Shown here in pieces: positions 20,325 to 31,670 of a DNA stretch of 64,000 bases. The stretch lies in contig NC_079488.1 of the NCBI RefSeq assembly GCF_020520425.1, forward strand, positions 2,519,747 through 2,583,746, in the 5' to 3' direction. The translations under genes were made by a program, and so were the position numbers. Every line of letters starts with the position of its first letter. Within the stretch, counting starts at the first letter, position 1. Source of the stretch: Spinacia oleracea. Its lineage: Eukaryota > Streptophyta > Magnoliopsida > Caryophyllales > Amaranthaceae. Under the pieces are notes generated by a model. It worked only from the letters and a program-made list of their open reading frames with translations, was not told the DNA's origin and ran no database searches.

Positions 20325-21508
20325 GGACTCCCCATCATTAAATAAACCCCTAAAATTTCATAAAGTCCCTTTTTGATTTCTTACCCAACACTCCTCTCCT
20401 CTCTTTGCTCGGCACACCGCACGCACGCACACAGCCCCGTGCTCGTGTTGCTGTGCTCTCGTGCTGCTCGGCCTCACGCCCAGCGCTGCACTCTCTCGCT
20501 CATGCCCTCGCGCGCAGCGCCCACACCTCCCTCACTCTCTCGCTCGTGCCTCGCGCGCAGCGCCCTCACTTCCCTCGCTCTCTCGCTCGTGCCCGCGCGC
20601 ACAGCGCCCAGCCACACTCTCGCCTTCTCTCGCTCTCTCCTCGCGCACAGCGCACGCCCCTGCTGCCCTCGTCCTCGCGCACAGCGCTCCCCTGCTGCCC
20701 TCGTCCTCGCGCACAGCGTGCCCCGTGCCTCGTCCCTTCGCTGCTGCGCGCACACACACGATTGCGTGTGTGTGTGTGTGTGTGTGTTGTTGTTCGTGTT
20801 CGTTTTCCAATCTCTTTTCGCCCAATCACCCTAATTCGTGATTGTTCCGTGCTATAGGCGGATTGGTATAATTCTCTTCTTCCTTACCTATTCTATTTAA
20901 ATTCCGTATTTTAAATTATTATATTAATATTGTTTTGAGTAATTAAAATGTTGGGAACCGGTTATGAATACCGTGGTTTGAGGATTTGTGTGTTGTGATT
21001 CATTAGGTTTGTTTTAATTATTAAAGAATGAATTTTCAGATTTGTTTATTTAATAAAGCATGGATTTTTATGATATTAAACTAGTGTTATTGGGATTTTC
21101 AAGTTAGGGTTTTAACCTAGACCTAATGAGTCAATTGATTAGCATAATTAGGTGATGATTTTAATTATGATAATCAATTATATTTTCAGATTTGAATAAG
21201 GCTTTAAAGTGTCGATTTTTATTGATTTTAAAGGCAGAAAAAGTATGTTTTTGTACTAGGGATTGATTTTACAAATTGAGACGACTTTATTATTGAAAAA
21301 CGATTAAATTCTAAAGTCTAAAGGAAGTTTTAATTTTTATAAAGTTGCTGGAAATTTAATGAACATGGAAATAATTTAAGTTTCATTATTTTGATGATAG
21401 GAGGTGATTTCTAGTTGAGTGCTCGTTATTGCAAAGTGGCCCCTACGCTTAGGTATTCAAGGTACGTACAAGTCTAGGGCGACCACACCTTTTTGTCAAT
21501 GACATTAC

Positions 21509-22902
21509 TGTTAGGTTATGATACATATGATATTACATAAATCATGCGGAAACAACCATTAACCCAGGATTACATATTATTTACACATAATCATATAGCA
21601 TAATTTAGATGCATACTCTTTGTTGCGTGCCCTCCCTAGCTGCGCCCGAACCGAACAAGAACAAGTCTTTAGGACTCCAAGTGTCGTCCCTCCGTAGATA
21701 GTCCACAGCACGTCCGGATCCGCTTTAAGATTGACCAACTAGAATCGCCCTTAAGGTACTAGAATTTTCGGCACTTTTGAGCAAGATGTGTGGCTGAATT
21801 TTTTTCTCAAAAACTCACTTTGAATACTTTTAAAACTCGTTATAAATTGTGAACCCAGGCCACATATTTATAGGGGTATGGAAAGGGAATTGGAATCCTA
21901 TTCAGATACAAATTAATTAAACCTAGAATTCTACAAGAACTCTTATTTAATTAATTTATCAAATAGAATTAGGAATTTAATCATTAACCGAACTCTGCAC
22001 GTTTTAGGAAACGTGCACGAACACAAACACTTACACACGCACACACGGCAGCCACGATGGGCCGCCCATGCGTGCGCACGAGCAGCAGCCCACGCAGCGC
22101 CCGCGCGCGCTGCGCGCGCTGTGCGCGCTGCCACGGCCTGCTGGGCCTGGCCTTGCGCTGGGCCTGGCGTGGCTCTTTGTGCGTCGCGCTTGGCTTGCTG
22201 GGCGATGGCCTGGCTTCGTGCTGGGCCTCGTCCGGCAGGCCTCGTCCGATGCTTATTCGTACGATACGCTTCCGAATAAATTTCCGATTCCGGAATTCAT
22301 TTCCGATACGAACAATATTTAACATTTCCGATTCCGGAATTAATTTCCGTTTCGAACAAATATTAATATTTCCGTTTCCGGAATTATTTTCCGATTCCGG
22401 TAATATTTCCGATTCTGACAATATTTCCGTTTCCGGCAATATTTCCGATTCTGGTAATATTTCCATTTCCGATAATATTTTCCGATACGTACCATGTTTC
22501 CGTTTCCGGCAACATCTACGACTTGGATAATATTTATATTTCCGATACGATCCATATTTCCGTTTCCGGTAATATCATCATTTCCGGAGTATTCATTTCT
22601 TGCCTGTGACGATCTCAGCTCCCACTGAAACCAAGATCCGTCGGTTCCGAATATCCATAGATAGAGTATTTAATGCCATTAAATACTTGATCCGTTTACG
22701 TACTATTAGTGTGACCCTACGGGTTCAGTCAAGAGTAAGCTGCGGATTAATATCATTAATTCCACTTGAACTGAAGCGGCCTCTAGCTAGGCATTCAGCT
22801 CACTTGATCTCACTGAATTATTAACTTGTTAATTAATACTGAACCGCATTTATTAGACTTAACATAGAATGCATACTTGGACCAAGGGCATTATTTCCTT
22901 CA
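21509..22902 (-). repeat. copia 3' LTR (young element)
   Basis: 1394 bp, with + strand ends TGTTAGG and CCTTCA. It carries the GC-rich block at about 22030-22240, the 18-bp repeat array at about 22275-22600 and the palindrome near 22668-22690. It has 9 bp more than its partner because of one extra GCGCGCTGC-type unit in the GC block. Confidence 0.93.
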
Positions 22903-22913
22903 GTCTCCCACTT
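22903..22913 (-). other. copia polypurine tract
   Basis: On the minus strand, AAGTGGGAGAC lies directly before the 3' LTR start TGAAGG. Its position and purine content fit the plus-strand primer. Confidence 0.65.
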
Positions 22914-23766
22914 GTCCTTAGGGACAAGTGTGCATTTCCTAATTCCTTTGTCGCTCGATGCTTGCTCTTGAACATAAGGTAAGAGTTGTCATCCTTATTA
23001 TTTCCAGAGGTGTTCCTCGGTTTCAGAGTTCAACTGATCAAATAAACAGATAATCATAGCCTATGATTCATCCGAGCACGGCCATGCATTTCACAGTTTC
23101 TAGCTCTCCGAGTGGCCTTGTACAACTTTTAAGCATCTCATCCCGATTTATGGGAGGACAATCCCAATCTTGCGATCTTGAGATTAGACTTCGTTTGATA
23201 GGTGATTACCTGAGCGTTGCCTTTATAGCCTCCTTTTACGGTGCGACGGTTGGTCAACGTCAAAGCAACCAGTTCTCAAACAAGTAATCTCAAATCACTC
23301 AGGTATTGAGGATTTAGTGTCTAATAATTTAATGAAATTTACTTATGACAGATTTTCATCTCTTACAGTAAAGTTTCATAGGTCTTGTCCGATACTAGTC
23401 TTCCCAAAGTAAGTATCTATGCAAATGATTATGACATTGCCATGTCCACATAGTTCAAGAAACAGAACTACTAGTCATCTTGCATTCTAATCGTCTAACG
23501 TTTTCTATGCGTCCAATTTTATAGAAAACTCCGATTAGGGACCATTTTCAACCTTTGACATTCAAGTTCACTTGATAGACATTTCTTAGTCACAGGACTG
23601 GTCCTGACAGTCTATCTTGAATATATCGTCAAATTGAAGGGACTCATCATTTAATAAACCACAAATTAAATGGAAAAATGAATTCTTTTCATTTATTGTG
23701 AATGATTAACCAATAATGTTTTACAAAGATTTAAACTCTAAAACTTTAAAACATTAAACAGAGACA
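22914..23766 (-). other. copia 3' non-coding internal region
   Basis: The stretch between the pol stop and the polypurine tract is about 850 bp. It is conserved with 3838-4690 and 60784-61660. No ORF makes sense in it. Confidence 0.7.
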
Positions 23767-26700
23767 TCAAAGCCATTCTCCAATATGCTTGATTCCCATA
23801 GCTGCAGTGTGCGAGTTGTGCTTCGCTTGCGGCAGAGGTTTAGTTAATGGATCTGATATGTTGTCATCAGTTCCAATTTTGCTTATCTCGACTTCTTTTC
23901 TTTCAACGAACTCTCGTAGAAGGTGAAATCTACGAAGTACATGCTTGACTCTCTGGTGGTGTCTAGGCTCTTTTGCCTGTGCAATAGCTCCGTTATTATC
24001 ACAATACAGGGCTATTGGTCCTTTAATGGAGGGGACCACACCAAGTTCACCTATGAACTTCCTTAGCCATATAGCTTCCTTTGCTGCTTCATGTGCAGCA
24101 ATGTACTCCGCTTCAGTTGTAGAATCCGCAATGGTGATTTGCTTAGCACTTTTCCAGCTTACTGCTCCTCCGTTGAGGCGGAAGACAAACCCAGACTGTG
24201 ATCTGAAATCATCCTTGTCGGTTTGGAAACTTGCGTCCGTATAGCCTTTAACAATTAATTCATCATCTCCACCATAGACCAGGAAGTCATCTTTGTGCCT
24301 TTTCAGGTACTTCAGAATGTTCTTGGCAGCAGTCCAATGCGCCTCTCCTGGGTCTGACTGGTATCTGCTCGTAGCACTGAGTGCGTACGCAACATCCGGG
24401 CGTGTACATATCATAGCATACATTATTGAACCAATCAATGATGCATATGGAATCCCATTCATTCGTCTACGCTCATCAAGTGTTTTTGGGCACTGAGTCT
24501 TGCTTAGAGTCATTCCATGAGACATGGGTAGGTAGCCTCGCTTGGAGTCCGCTATCTTGAACCTATCAAGCACCTTATTGATATAAGTGCTTTGACTAAG
24601 TCCAATCATCTTTTTAGATCTATCTCTGTAAATCTTGATGCCCAATATGTACTGTGCTTCTCCTAGATCCTTCATCGAAAAACATTTCCCAAGCCAAATC
24701 TTGACAGAGTTCAACATAGGAATGTCATTTCCGATAAGCAATATGTCGTCGACATATAATACTAGGAAAGCAATTTTGCTCCCACTGACCTTCTTGTATA
24801 CACAAGATTCGTCTGCGTTCTTGATGAAACCAAAGTCACTGACTGCTTCATCAAAACGTATATTCCAGCTCCTGGATGCCTGCTTCAATCCGTAGATTGA
24901 CTTCTTTAGCTTGCATACCTTTTTAGCATTCTTTGGATCCTCAAAACCTTCAGGCTGTGTCATAAACACAGTTTCTGTTAAAACGTCGTTTAAGAAAGCA
25001 GTTTTGACATCCATCTGCCATATTTCGTAATCGTAATATGCAGCGATTGCTAACATTATTCGAATAGACTTTAGCATTGCAACTGGTGAAAAGGTTTCAT
25101 CGTAATCCACACCGTGGACTTGCCTGTAACCTTTTGCAACCAATCTAGCTTTGAAAACTTCAAGTTTCCCATCCTTGTCCTTTTTCAGTTTGAAAACCCA
25201 TTTGCTTCCAATGGCTTGGTAGCCATCTGGCAAATCGACCAAATCCCATACTTGGTTTTCAGACATGGAGTCTAATTCAGATTGCATGGCTTCTTGCCAC
25301 TGCTTGGAGCTAGGGCTCGTCATAGCTTGTTTGTAAGTCGCAGGTTCATCACTTTCAAGTAATAGAACGTCATAGCTCTCGTTCGTCAAAATACCTAAGT
25401 ACCTTTCCGGTTGAGATCTGTATCTTTGCGATCTACGCGGGGTAACATTTCTAGATTGACCATGATTCTCACCAGATTCTTCTAAAGATCTCTGAGTTTC
25501 ATCCTGAATGTCATCTTGAGCATTCTCTAGAGTTTGTTGTTCGACTCGAATTTCTTTGAGGTCTACTTTTCTCCCACTTGTCATTTTGGAAATGTGATCT
25601 TTCTCCAAAAAGACACCATCTCGAGCAACAAACACTTTGTTCTCAGATGTATTGTAGAAGTAATACCCCTTTGTTTCCTTTGGATAGCCCACAAGGATAC
25701 ATTTGTCAGATTTTGGATGAAGTTTGTCTGAAATTAATCGTTTGACGTATACTTCACATCCCCAAATCTTAAGAAAAGACACATTTGGAGGCTTTCCAAA
25801 CCATAATTCGTATGGAGTCTTTTCGACAGCTTTAGACGGAGCTCTATTTATAGTGAGTGCAGCTGTATTTAGTGCATGTCCCCAAAATTCTAATGGAAGT
25901 TCGGCTTGACCCATCATTGACCTGACCATGTCTAGCAAGGTTCTGTTCCTCCGTTCCGACACACCGTTCCATTGTGGTGTTCCAGGAGGAGTCAATTATG
26001 ATAGAATTCCACATTCTTTCAGATGGTCATCAAATTCATAGCTCAGATATTCACCGCCTCTATCAGACCGCAGTGCTTTAATCTTCTTGCCTAATTGATT
26101 CTCTACTTCACTCTGAAATTCCTTGAATTTGTCAAAGGATTCAGACTTATGCTTCATTAGGTAGACATAACCATACCTACTGAAGTCATCAGTGAAAGTG
26201 ATAAAGTAGCTGAAACCACCTCTAGCATTTGTACTCATTGGTCCACATACATCTGTATGGATTAAGCCCAATAGTTCATTTGCTCTTTCTCCAACTTTAG
26301 AGAAAGGTTGCTTTGTCATTTTGCCAAGTAAACATGATTCGCATTTACCATAATCCTCTAAGTCAAATGGTTCTAGAATTCCTTCCCTTTGAAGTCTTTC
26401 TAAGCGTTTCAAGTTTATATGGCCTAATCGACAATGCCACAGATAGGTGAGATCTGAATCATTCTTTTTGGCCTTTTTGGTATTTATGTTATATACTTGT
26501 TTGTCGTGATCTAATAAATAAAGTCCATTGACTAATCTAGCAGATCCATAAAACATCTCTTTAAAATAAAACGAACAACTATTGTCTTTTATTAAAAAAG
26601 AAAATCCCTTTGCATCTAAGCAAGAAACTGAAATGATGTTTTTAGTAAGACTTGGAACATGGAAACATTCTTCCAGTTCCAAAACTAGCCCGGAGGGCAA

Positions 26701-27732
26701 CGACAAATAGTAAGTTCCTACAGCTAATGCAGCAATCCGTGCTCCATTTCCCACTCGTAGGTCGACTTCACCCTTGCTTAACTTTCTACTTCTTCTTAGT
26801 CCCTGTGGATAGGAACATAAGTGTGAGCCACAACCTGTATCTAATACCCAAGAAGTTGAATTAGCAAGTATACAGTCTATAACGAAAATACCTGAAGATG
26901 GAACGACTGTTCCGTTCTTCTGATCTTCCTTTAGCTTCAAGCAATCTCTTTTCCAATGCCCCTTCTTCTTGCAGTAGAAGCATTCGGATTCAGAAGTGGG
27001 TTGACTGACCTTCCTCTTTGCAGATTTGGCGCCAGTTTGCTTAGTTGGGCTGGCCTTGTTGCCACCTTTCTTAGCATTCCTCTTCTTTCCAGATTTCTTG
27101 AACTTGCCCCCACGCACCATAAGCACATCCTGCTTATCACTTTTGAGCGTCTTTTCAGCGGTCTTCAGCATACCGTGAAGCTCAGTGAGCGTTTTGTCCA
27201 GACTATTCATACTGTAGTTCAGTTTGAACTGATCATACCCGCTATGAAGAGAATGGAGGATGGTGTCTATAGCCATTTCCTGAGAAAATTGCTGATCCAG
27301 CCGACTCATATTCTCAATGAGTCCAATCATTTTGAGAACATGTGGACTTACGGGCTCGCCTTTCTTAAGTTTGGTCTCAAGAATTTGCCTATGAGTCTCG
27401 AATCTTTCGACTCGAGCCAGATCTTGGAACATGTTCTTCAACTCACTGATGATTGTGAAAGCATCTGAGTTGATGAACGTTTTCTGCAGATCCGCACTCA
27501 TGGTGGCGAGCATTAGACATTTCACATCCTTGTTGGCATCAATCCAACGATTGAGGGCTGCCTGAGTGACCCCGTCGCCTGCAGCTTCGGGCATCGCCTC
27601 ATCTAGGACATACTCCTTTTCTTCCTGCATAAGAACTATTTGCAAGTTCCTTTGCCAGTCAAGGAAGTTTTTCCCGTTCAACTTCTCCTTTTCGAGAATT
27701 GATCGAATGTTGAATGAATTGTTGTTTGCCAT
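23767..27732 (-). pseudogene. gag-pol: copia gag-pol polyprotein with a single premature stop in integrase
   Basis: The frame runs from the ATG at 27732 (start MANNNSFN) to the stop at 23767 and is interrupted only by TAA at 25996-25998. Domains in order: gag (EKLNGKNFLDWQ); zinc knuckle CFYCKKKGHWKRDC; protease DTGCGSHL; integrase with pre-integrase LWHCRLGH, a zinc-binding CESCLLGK, and core residues in HTDVCGPM and SDRGGEY; then, after the stop, NGVSERRNRT with the third acidic residue; RT with QMDVKTAFLN and YVDDILL; RNase H with YTDASF and TEAEYIAAHEAAKEA. An upstream in-frame ATG at 27774 adds 14 hydrophobic residues and is less likely the start. The stop falls where related elements have a sense codon, most simply a C-to-T change. 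About 1320 codons is normal for copia. Confidence 0.92.
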
Positions 27733-27774
27733 ATTAAAACTACAATTGAAAAGAATAAACAAATAAATAACCAT

Positions 27775-30576
27775 TCACAGTTTCTCTTAATAAACTTAAA
27801 TTCTAGCATACATGCATAATTCAATGTTTATTAAGCATTTTATTCAAATTATGTGTTCCGGCAGGTGTGAATAAAATGATTCCAAGATCCTAAAATCATT
27901 GAAGAACTAAGCACAGTTTGTCGACTTAATCCTAGAACATCTTAGGTAAGCAAAAGCCTTTTGCTAATAGTCTAGAAACTATTCTTGGTTGATAGGTACG
28001 TCTAAGAACTTATTAGGTAAACCTATCGATTTTGCCACGACATAAAAGGACTCCTTACTTATATCGTTGAGTTTCACCAAAACTAACAAATACTCACAAT
28101 TATTTGTGTACCTTGCCCCTTTAGGACCAATAAGTAACACCTCGCTGAGCGAAAACTATTACTAGATTGATGTAAAGGATATCCAAGCAAGTGTATATTT
28201 TGGCATGGCACCTTTTAACTCAATTTTTAAGTTTGGAACTTAAGGCTCTTACTATGTTGGTTAGATTTTAAGTGAACTAAAATCCTTAATCATGCAACAT
28301 AATCAAGCTTTTGATCTCATGCATTTTAAGACATATTTAAAAGCAATAAATAACTTAAAACATGCATAAGATATTTGTGATCTAGTATGGCCCGACTTCA
28401 TCTTGAAGCTTTAACTTCAAAGTCCGTCTTGAAAATCTCCGTGGGAGGCACCATTTTCTTCAAATAGGATAAGCTATAACTAATTACAACTATTTGATGG
28501 TACGCAGACCATATTTGAATTGAAAAATAACTTTGGTACTTCAGACCAATTACATTCAAATTAATGGTACGCAGACCATATTTTCTATCCTATTTGGGCC
28601 ATACTAGTCACTTCATAACCTGCAAAACAGTACATATACAATATATACCATTCACCCATTCATTATCATGAATGGCCCACATAGCTGGTTAGTAAAACAC
28701 ATTATGCATCACGTAAACATTTGCAGCAATTAATCAAGGGCACCAATAATCTACCAATTATTCAGTCCTTATTAATTCTAATCAAGTTGTTTTAACCTTA
28801 AGGATTTGTAGACCTAATCAAGAGTTTATGACTAAAAGCGCTCCCACTTAAACCAATAAATTCATATGCTTTACTAATTTTAAACATAAAAATGTATTTC
28901 TAGTCTAACCGGAAACATACAAATTTAATTAAAATTTAAAGCTCATATAAATTTATAATTGAATCCAAAAAGTTTAATTTAATTTCAGTCGTTATTTAAA
29001 TTAATTCATGATTTTAATTTTAGTAAAATAATTAGAATAAATAACATTTATTATAATTACAATATTCAAAATTAAAATCCAAGAAAATAATTTAAATTAT
29101 TAATTTTAAAATTAATTAAAATTACGTGAACTGAAATTTTCAAATTAAACATTCAAAACGATCTAATCGTAACGCAAACACCCTACGCATTGCACGCCCA
29201 TGGGCCGCTCGCACACAGCCATCGCTGGCCATGTGCGCGCAGCCCATGCGCTCGTCGCATAGCTGCTGCATTTCCATCGCAAGCCATCGCACGCTGCGCG
29301 CGCGCCAGCGCTCGTCGCACGCGAGCCATCGCTCGCAGTGCGCGCGAGCCATCGCTCGCTGTGCGCGCGAGCCATCGCTCGCTGTGCGCGCGACATCGCT
29401 CGCTGGGCGCGCGACATCGCTCGCTGTGCGTGCGAGCCATCGCTCGCTGGGCGCGCGACATCGCTCGCTGGTCGTGCGAGCCATCGCTCGCTGGGCGCGC
29501 GACATCGCTCGCTGTGCGCGCGAGCAACGCTGGGCGCAGCGCTCGTGGCACGCGAGCTTGCGCTCGCTGCGCGCGAGGCTGCGCGCTCTTGCGCGAGGCA
29601 GTGCGCGTTGTGGCGCAGCTCGCTTGCTGCCCACACGGGACTGCCTTGGCTCGCCCTTCGCCCATGCCCATTCGTCCATTGCTCGTGGCCCACGACACAA
29701 GGCAGGGCTGCTGCCTTGTGCACGTGCACCATGCCTTGCTCATTGCATTCGTGCCGCACGGGCGACGAGCTCCCTTGCTCGTCGTCGCATGCCCGCACTA
29801 TACAACACCCCTTAAGGGTAACACGAAGCGTCCATTGCTTTGTGCGTGCAAGTTATATGAACGAATCGCATAAAAAATTTAAAATTTATAAAATTAATGA
29901 CAAATTAATAAATATTATTAATTTCATAATTTTTAGGGCGAAAAAATCGAAAATTTATTATTCAATTGATTTCCGATTGTTATGGATTCAAGTCTAGGTC
30001 ATAAAAATTTAAAATTTATCATAAATTTACAATTTTTATGGTGGTTTTTAATCATAGGTTTCTAATTAAATTATAATTAATTATGAAAATCAAATTAATT
30101 CTAAATTATTCTAATTTTCAACAAATTAATCATAATTACAAATTAGATTGCATAATTAACAAGGCTAGGCATTCAAACTTGTTAAACATATACAGTAGGT
30201 CAATCAAAAATTCAAGATTTATCAACAAGAATCGCAAATATTTAATTTAACATCTTAAATTTACGAAATTTTGCATTCGAAAAACTAAAACCTTCGAAAA
30301 GTCATAGTTAGGCTTCGAATTTGAGAATTCTGGGTTCGGCAGAAAAATACTATTTTTGTCCAAATTTTAGAATGCCTTTTACATGCGAAATTGACACAAA
30401 AATCACTCGATTTGGATGAGTAACAAAGAAACTGCCGAAAAACTGCGTACGTATAATTAAATAAACGCAATTTGCAATTAATTAACAATTACGAAAATTA
30501 ATCACCCCTTTTAATTCTTGCAAATTTGTAATATTTAACCATGTTCATGCAATTTAGATTATGAAAATAATAAGGG
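27775..30576 (-). other. long copia leader between PBS and gag
   Basis: The leader is about 2.8 kb, far longer than the short leaders of many copia elements. No protein-coding frame is convincing. It holds short repeats (GGTACGCAGACCATATTT at about 28500 and 28566), an AT-rich part (28860-29150), the CpG-rich minisatellite (29305-29535) and another AT-rich part up to the primer binding site. Confidence 0.75.
29305..29535. repeat. CpG-rich minisatellite, 21-23 bp unit
   Basis: About ten copies of a CGCGCGA(GC)CATCGCTCGCTGKG unit occur in the copia leader, alternating between 21 bp and 23 bp. Related but less regular GC-rich sequence extends on both sides (29190-29800). All frames are open on both strands only because the array lacks stop triplets. 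Confidence 0.85.
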
Positions 30577-30588
30577 GCTCTGATACCA
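30577..30588 (-). other. copia primer binding site (initiator Met tRNA)
   Basis: The minus strand reads CCTAACA, then G, then TGGTATCAGAGC, the standard plant retroelement match to the 3' end of initiator methionine tRNA, one base from the LTR end. Confidence 0.9.
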
Positions 30589-30945
30589 CTGTTAGGTTAT
30601 GATACATATGATATTACATAAATCATGCGGAAACAACCATTAACCCAGGATTACATATTATTTACACATAATCATATAGCATAATTTAGATGCATACTCT
30701 TTGTTGCGTGCCCTCCCTAGCTGCGCCCGAACCGAACAAGAACAAGTCTTTAGGACTCCAAGTGTCGTCCCTCCGTAGATAGTCCACAGCACGTCCGGAT
30801 CCGCCTTAAGATTGACCAACTAGAATCGCCCTTAAGGTACTAGAATTTTCGGCACTTTTGAGCAAGATGTGTGGCTGAATTTTTTTCTCAAAAACTCACT
30901 TTGAATACTTTTAAAACTCGTTATAAATTGTGAACCCAGGCCACA

Positions 30946-30953
30946 TATTTATA
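30946..30953 (-). promoter_or_regulatory. TATA box of the copia 5' LTR
   Basis: TATAAATA on the minus strand (context CCTATAAATATGTGG), conserved at the same place in the other LTRs of the family. Confidence 0.6.
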
Positions 30954-31344
30954 GGGGTATGGAAAGGGAATTGGAATCCTATTCAGATACAAATTAATTA
31001 AACCTAGAATTCTACAAGAACTCTAATTTAATTAATTTATCAAATAGAATTAGGAATTTAATCATTAACCGAACTCTGCACGTTTTAGGAAACGTGCACG
31101 AACACAAACACTTACACACGCACACACGGCAGCCACGATGGGTCGCCCATGCGTGCGCACGAGCAGCAGCCCACGCAGCGCCCGCGCGCGCTGTGCGCGC
31201 TGCCACGGCCTGTTGGGCCTGGCCTTGCGCTGGGCCTGGCGTGGCTGTTTGTGCGGCGCGCTTGGCTTGCTGGGCGATGGCCTGGCTTCGTGCTGGGCCT
31301 CGTCCGGCAGGCCTCGTCCGATGCTTATTCGTACGATACGCTTC

Positions 31345-31670
31345 CGATTAAATTTCCGATTCCGGAATTCATTTCCGATGAGAACAATATTTAACATTTC
31401 CGATTCCGGAATTAATTTCCGTTTCGAACAAATATTAATATTTCCGTTTCCGGAATTATTTTCCGATTCCGGTAATATTTCCGATTCTGACAATATTTCC
31501 GTTTCCGGCAATATTTCCGATTCTGGTAATATTTCCATTTCCGATAATATTTTCCGATACGTACCATGTTTCCGTTTCCGGCAACATCTACGACTTGGAT
31601 AATATTTATATTTCCGATACGATCCATATTTCCGTTTCCGGTAATATCATCGTTTCCGGAGTATTCATTT
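31345..31670. repeat. 18-bp repeat array in copia U3
   Basis: The + strand consensus TTTCCGWTTCCGGYAATA recurs with an 18-bp period, most regularly from about 31440 to 31555. On the minus strand it lies between the palindrome and the TATA box, so in U3. Every copia LTR in the window carries it. Confidence 0.85.

Noticed and set aside
20373..20857. Open frames of 120-158 codons in the gypsy LTR, also at 40375-40851
   Set aside because: Six frames are open at once in a pyrimidine and CpG-rich block downstream of the TATA box; composition explains this.
22057..22530. Frames rich in NISDSDN or ESEILPE peptides in copia LTRs
   Set aside because: They are translations of the 18-bp U3 repeat, open on both strands, so not evidence of protein.
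29140..29997. Long overlapping open frames on both strands (up to 227 codons) in the copia leader
   Set aside because: They arise because the CGCTCG/GCGCGA minisatellite lacks stop triplets in every frame; products are repetitive and start or end with the GC-rich block.
30577..30588. tRNA-like sequence
   Set aside because: It is only the 12-base primer binding site; no tRNA arms or anticodon region are present.
31440..31555. Regular repeats that might suggest a CRISPR array
   Set aside because: The 18-bp units are contiguous without unique spacers and lie in an LTR of a plant genome.
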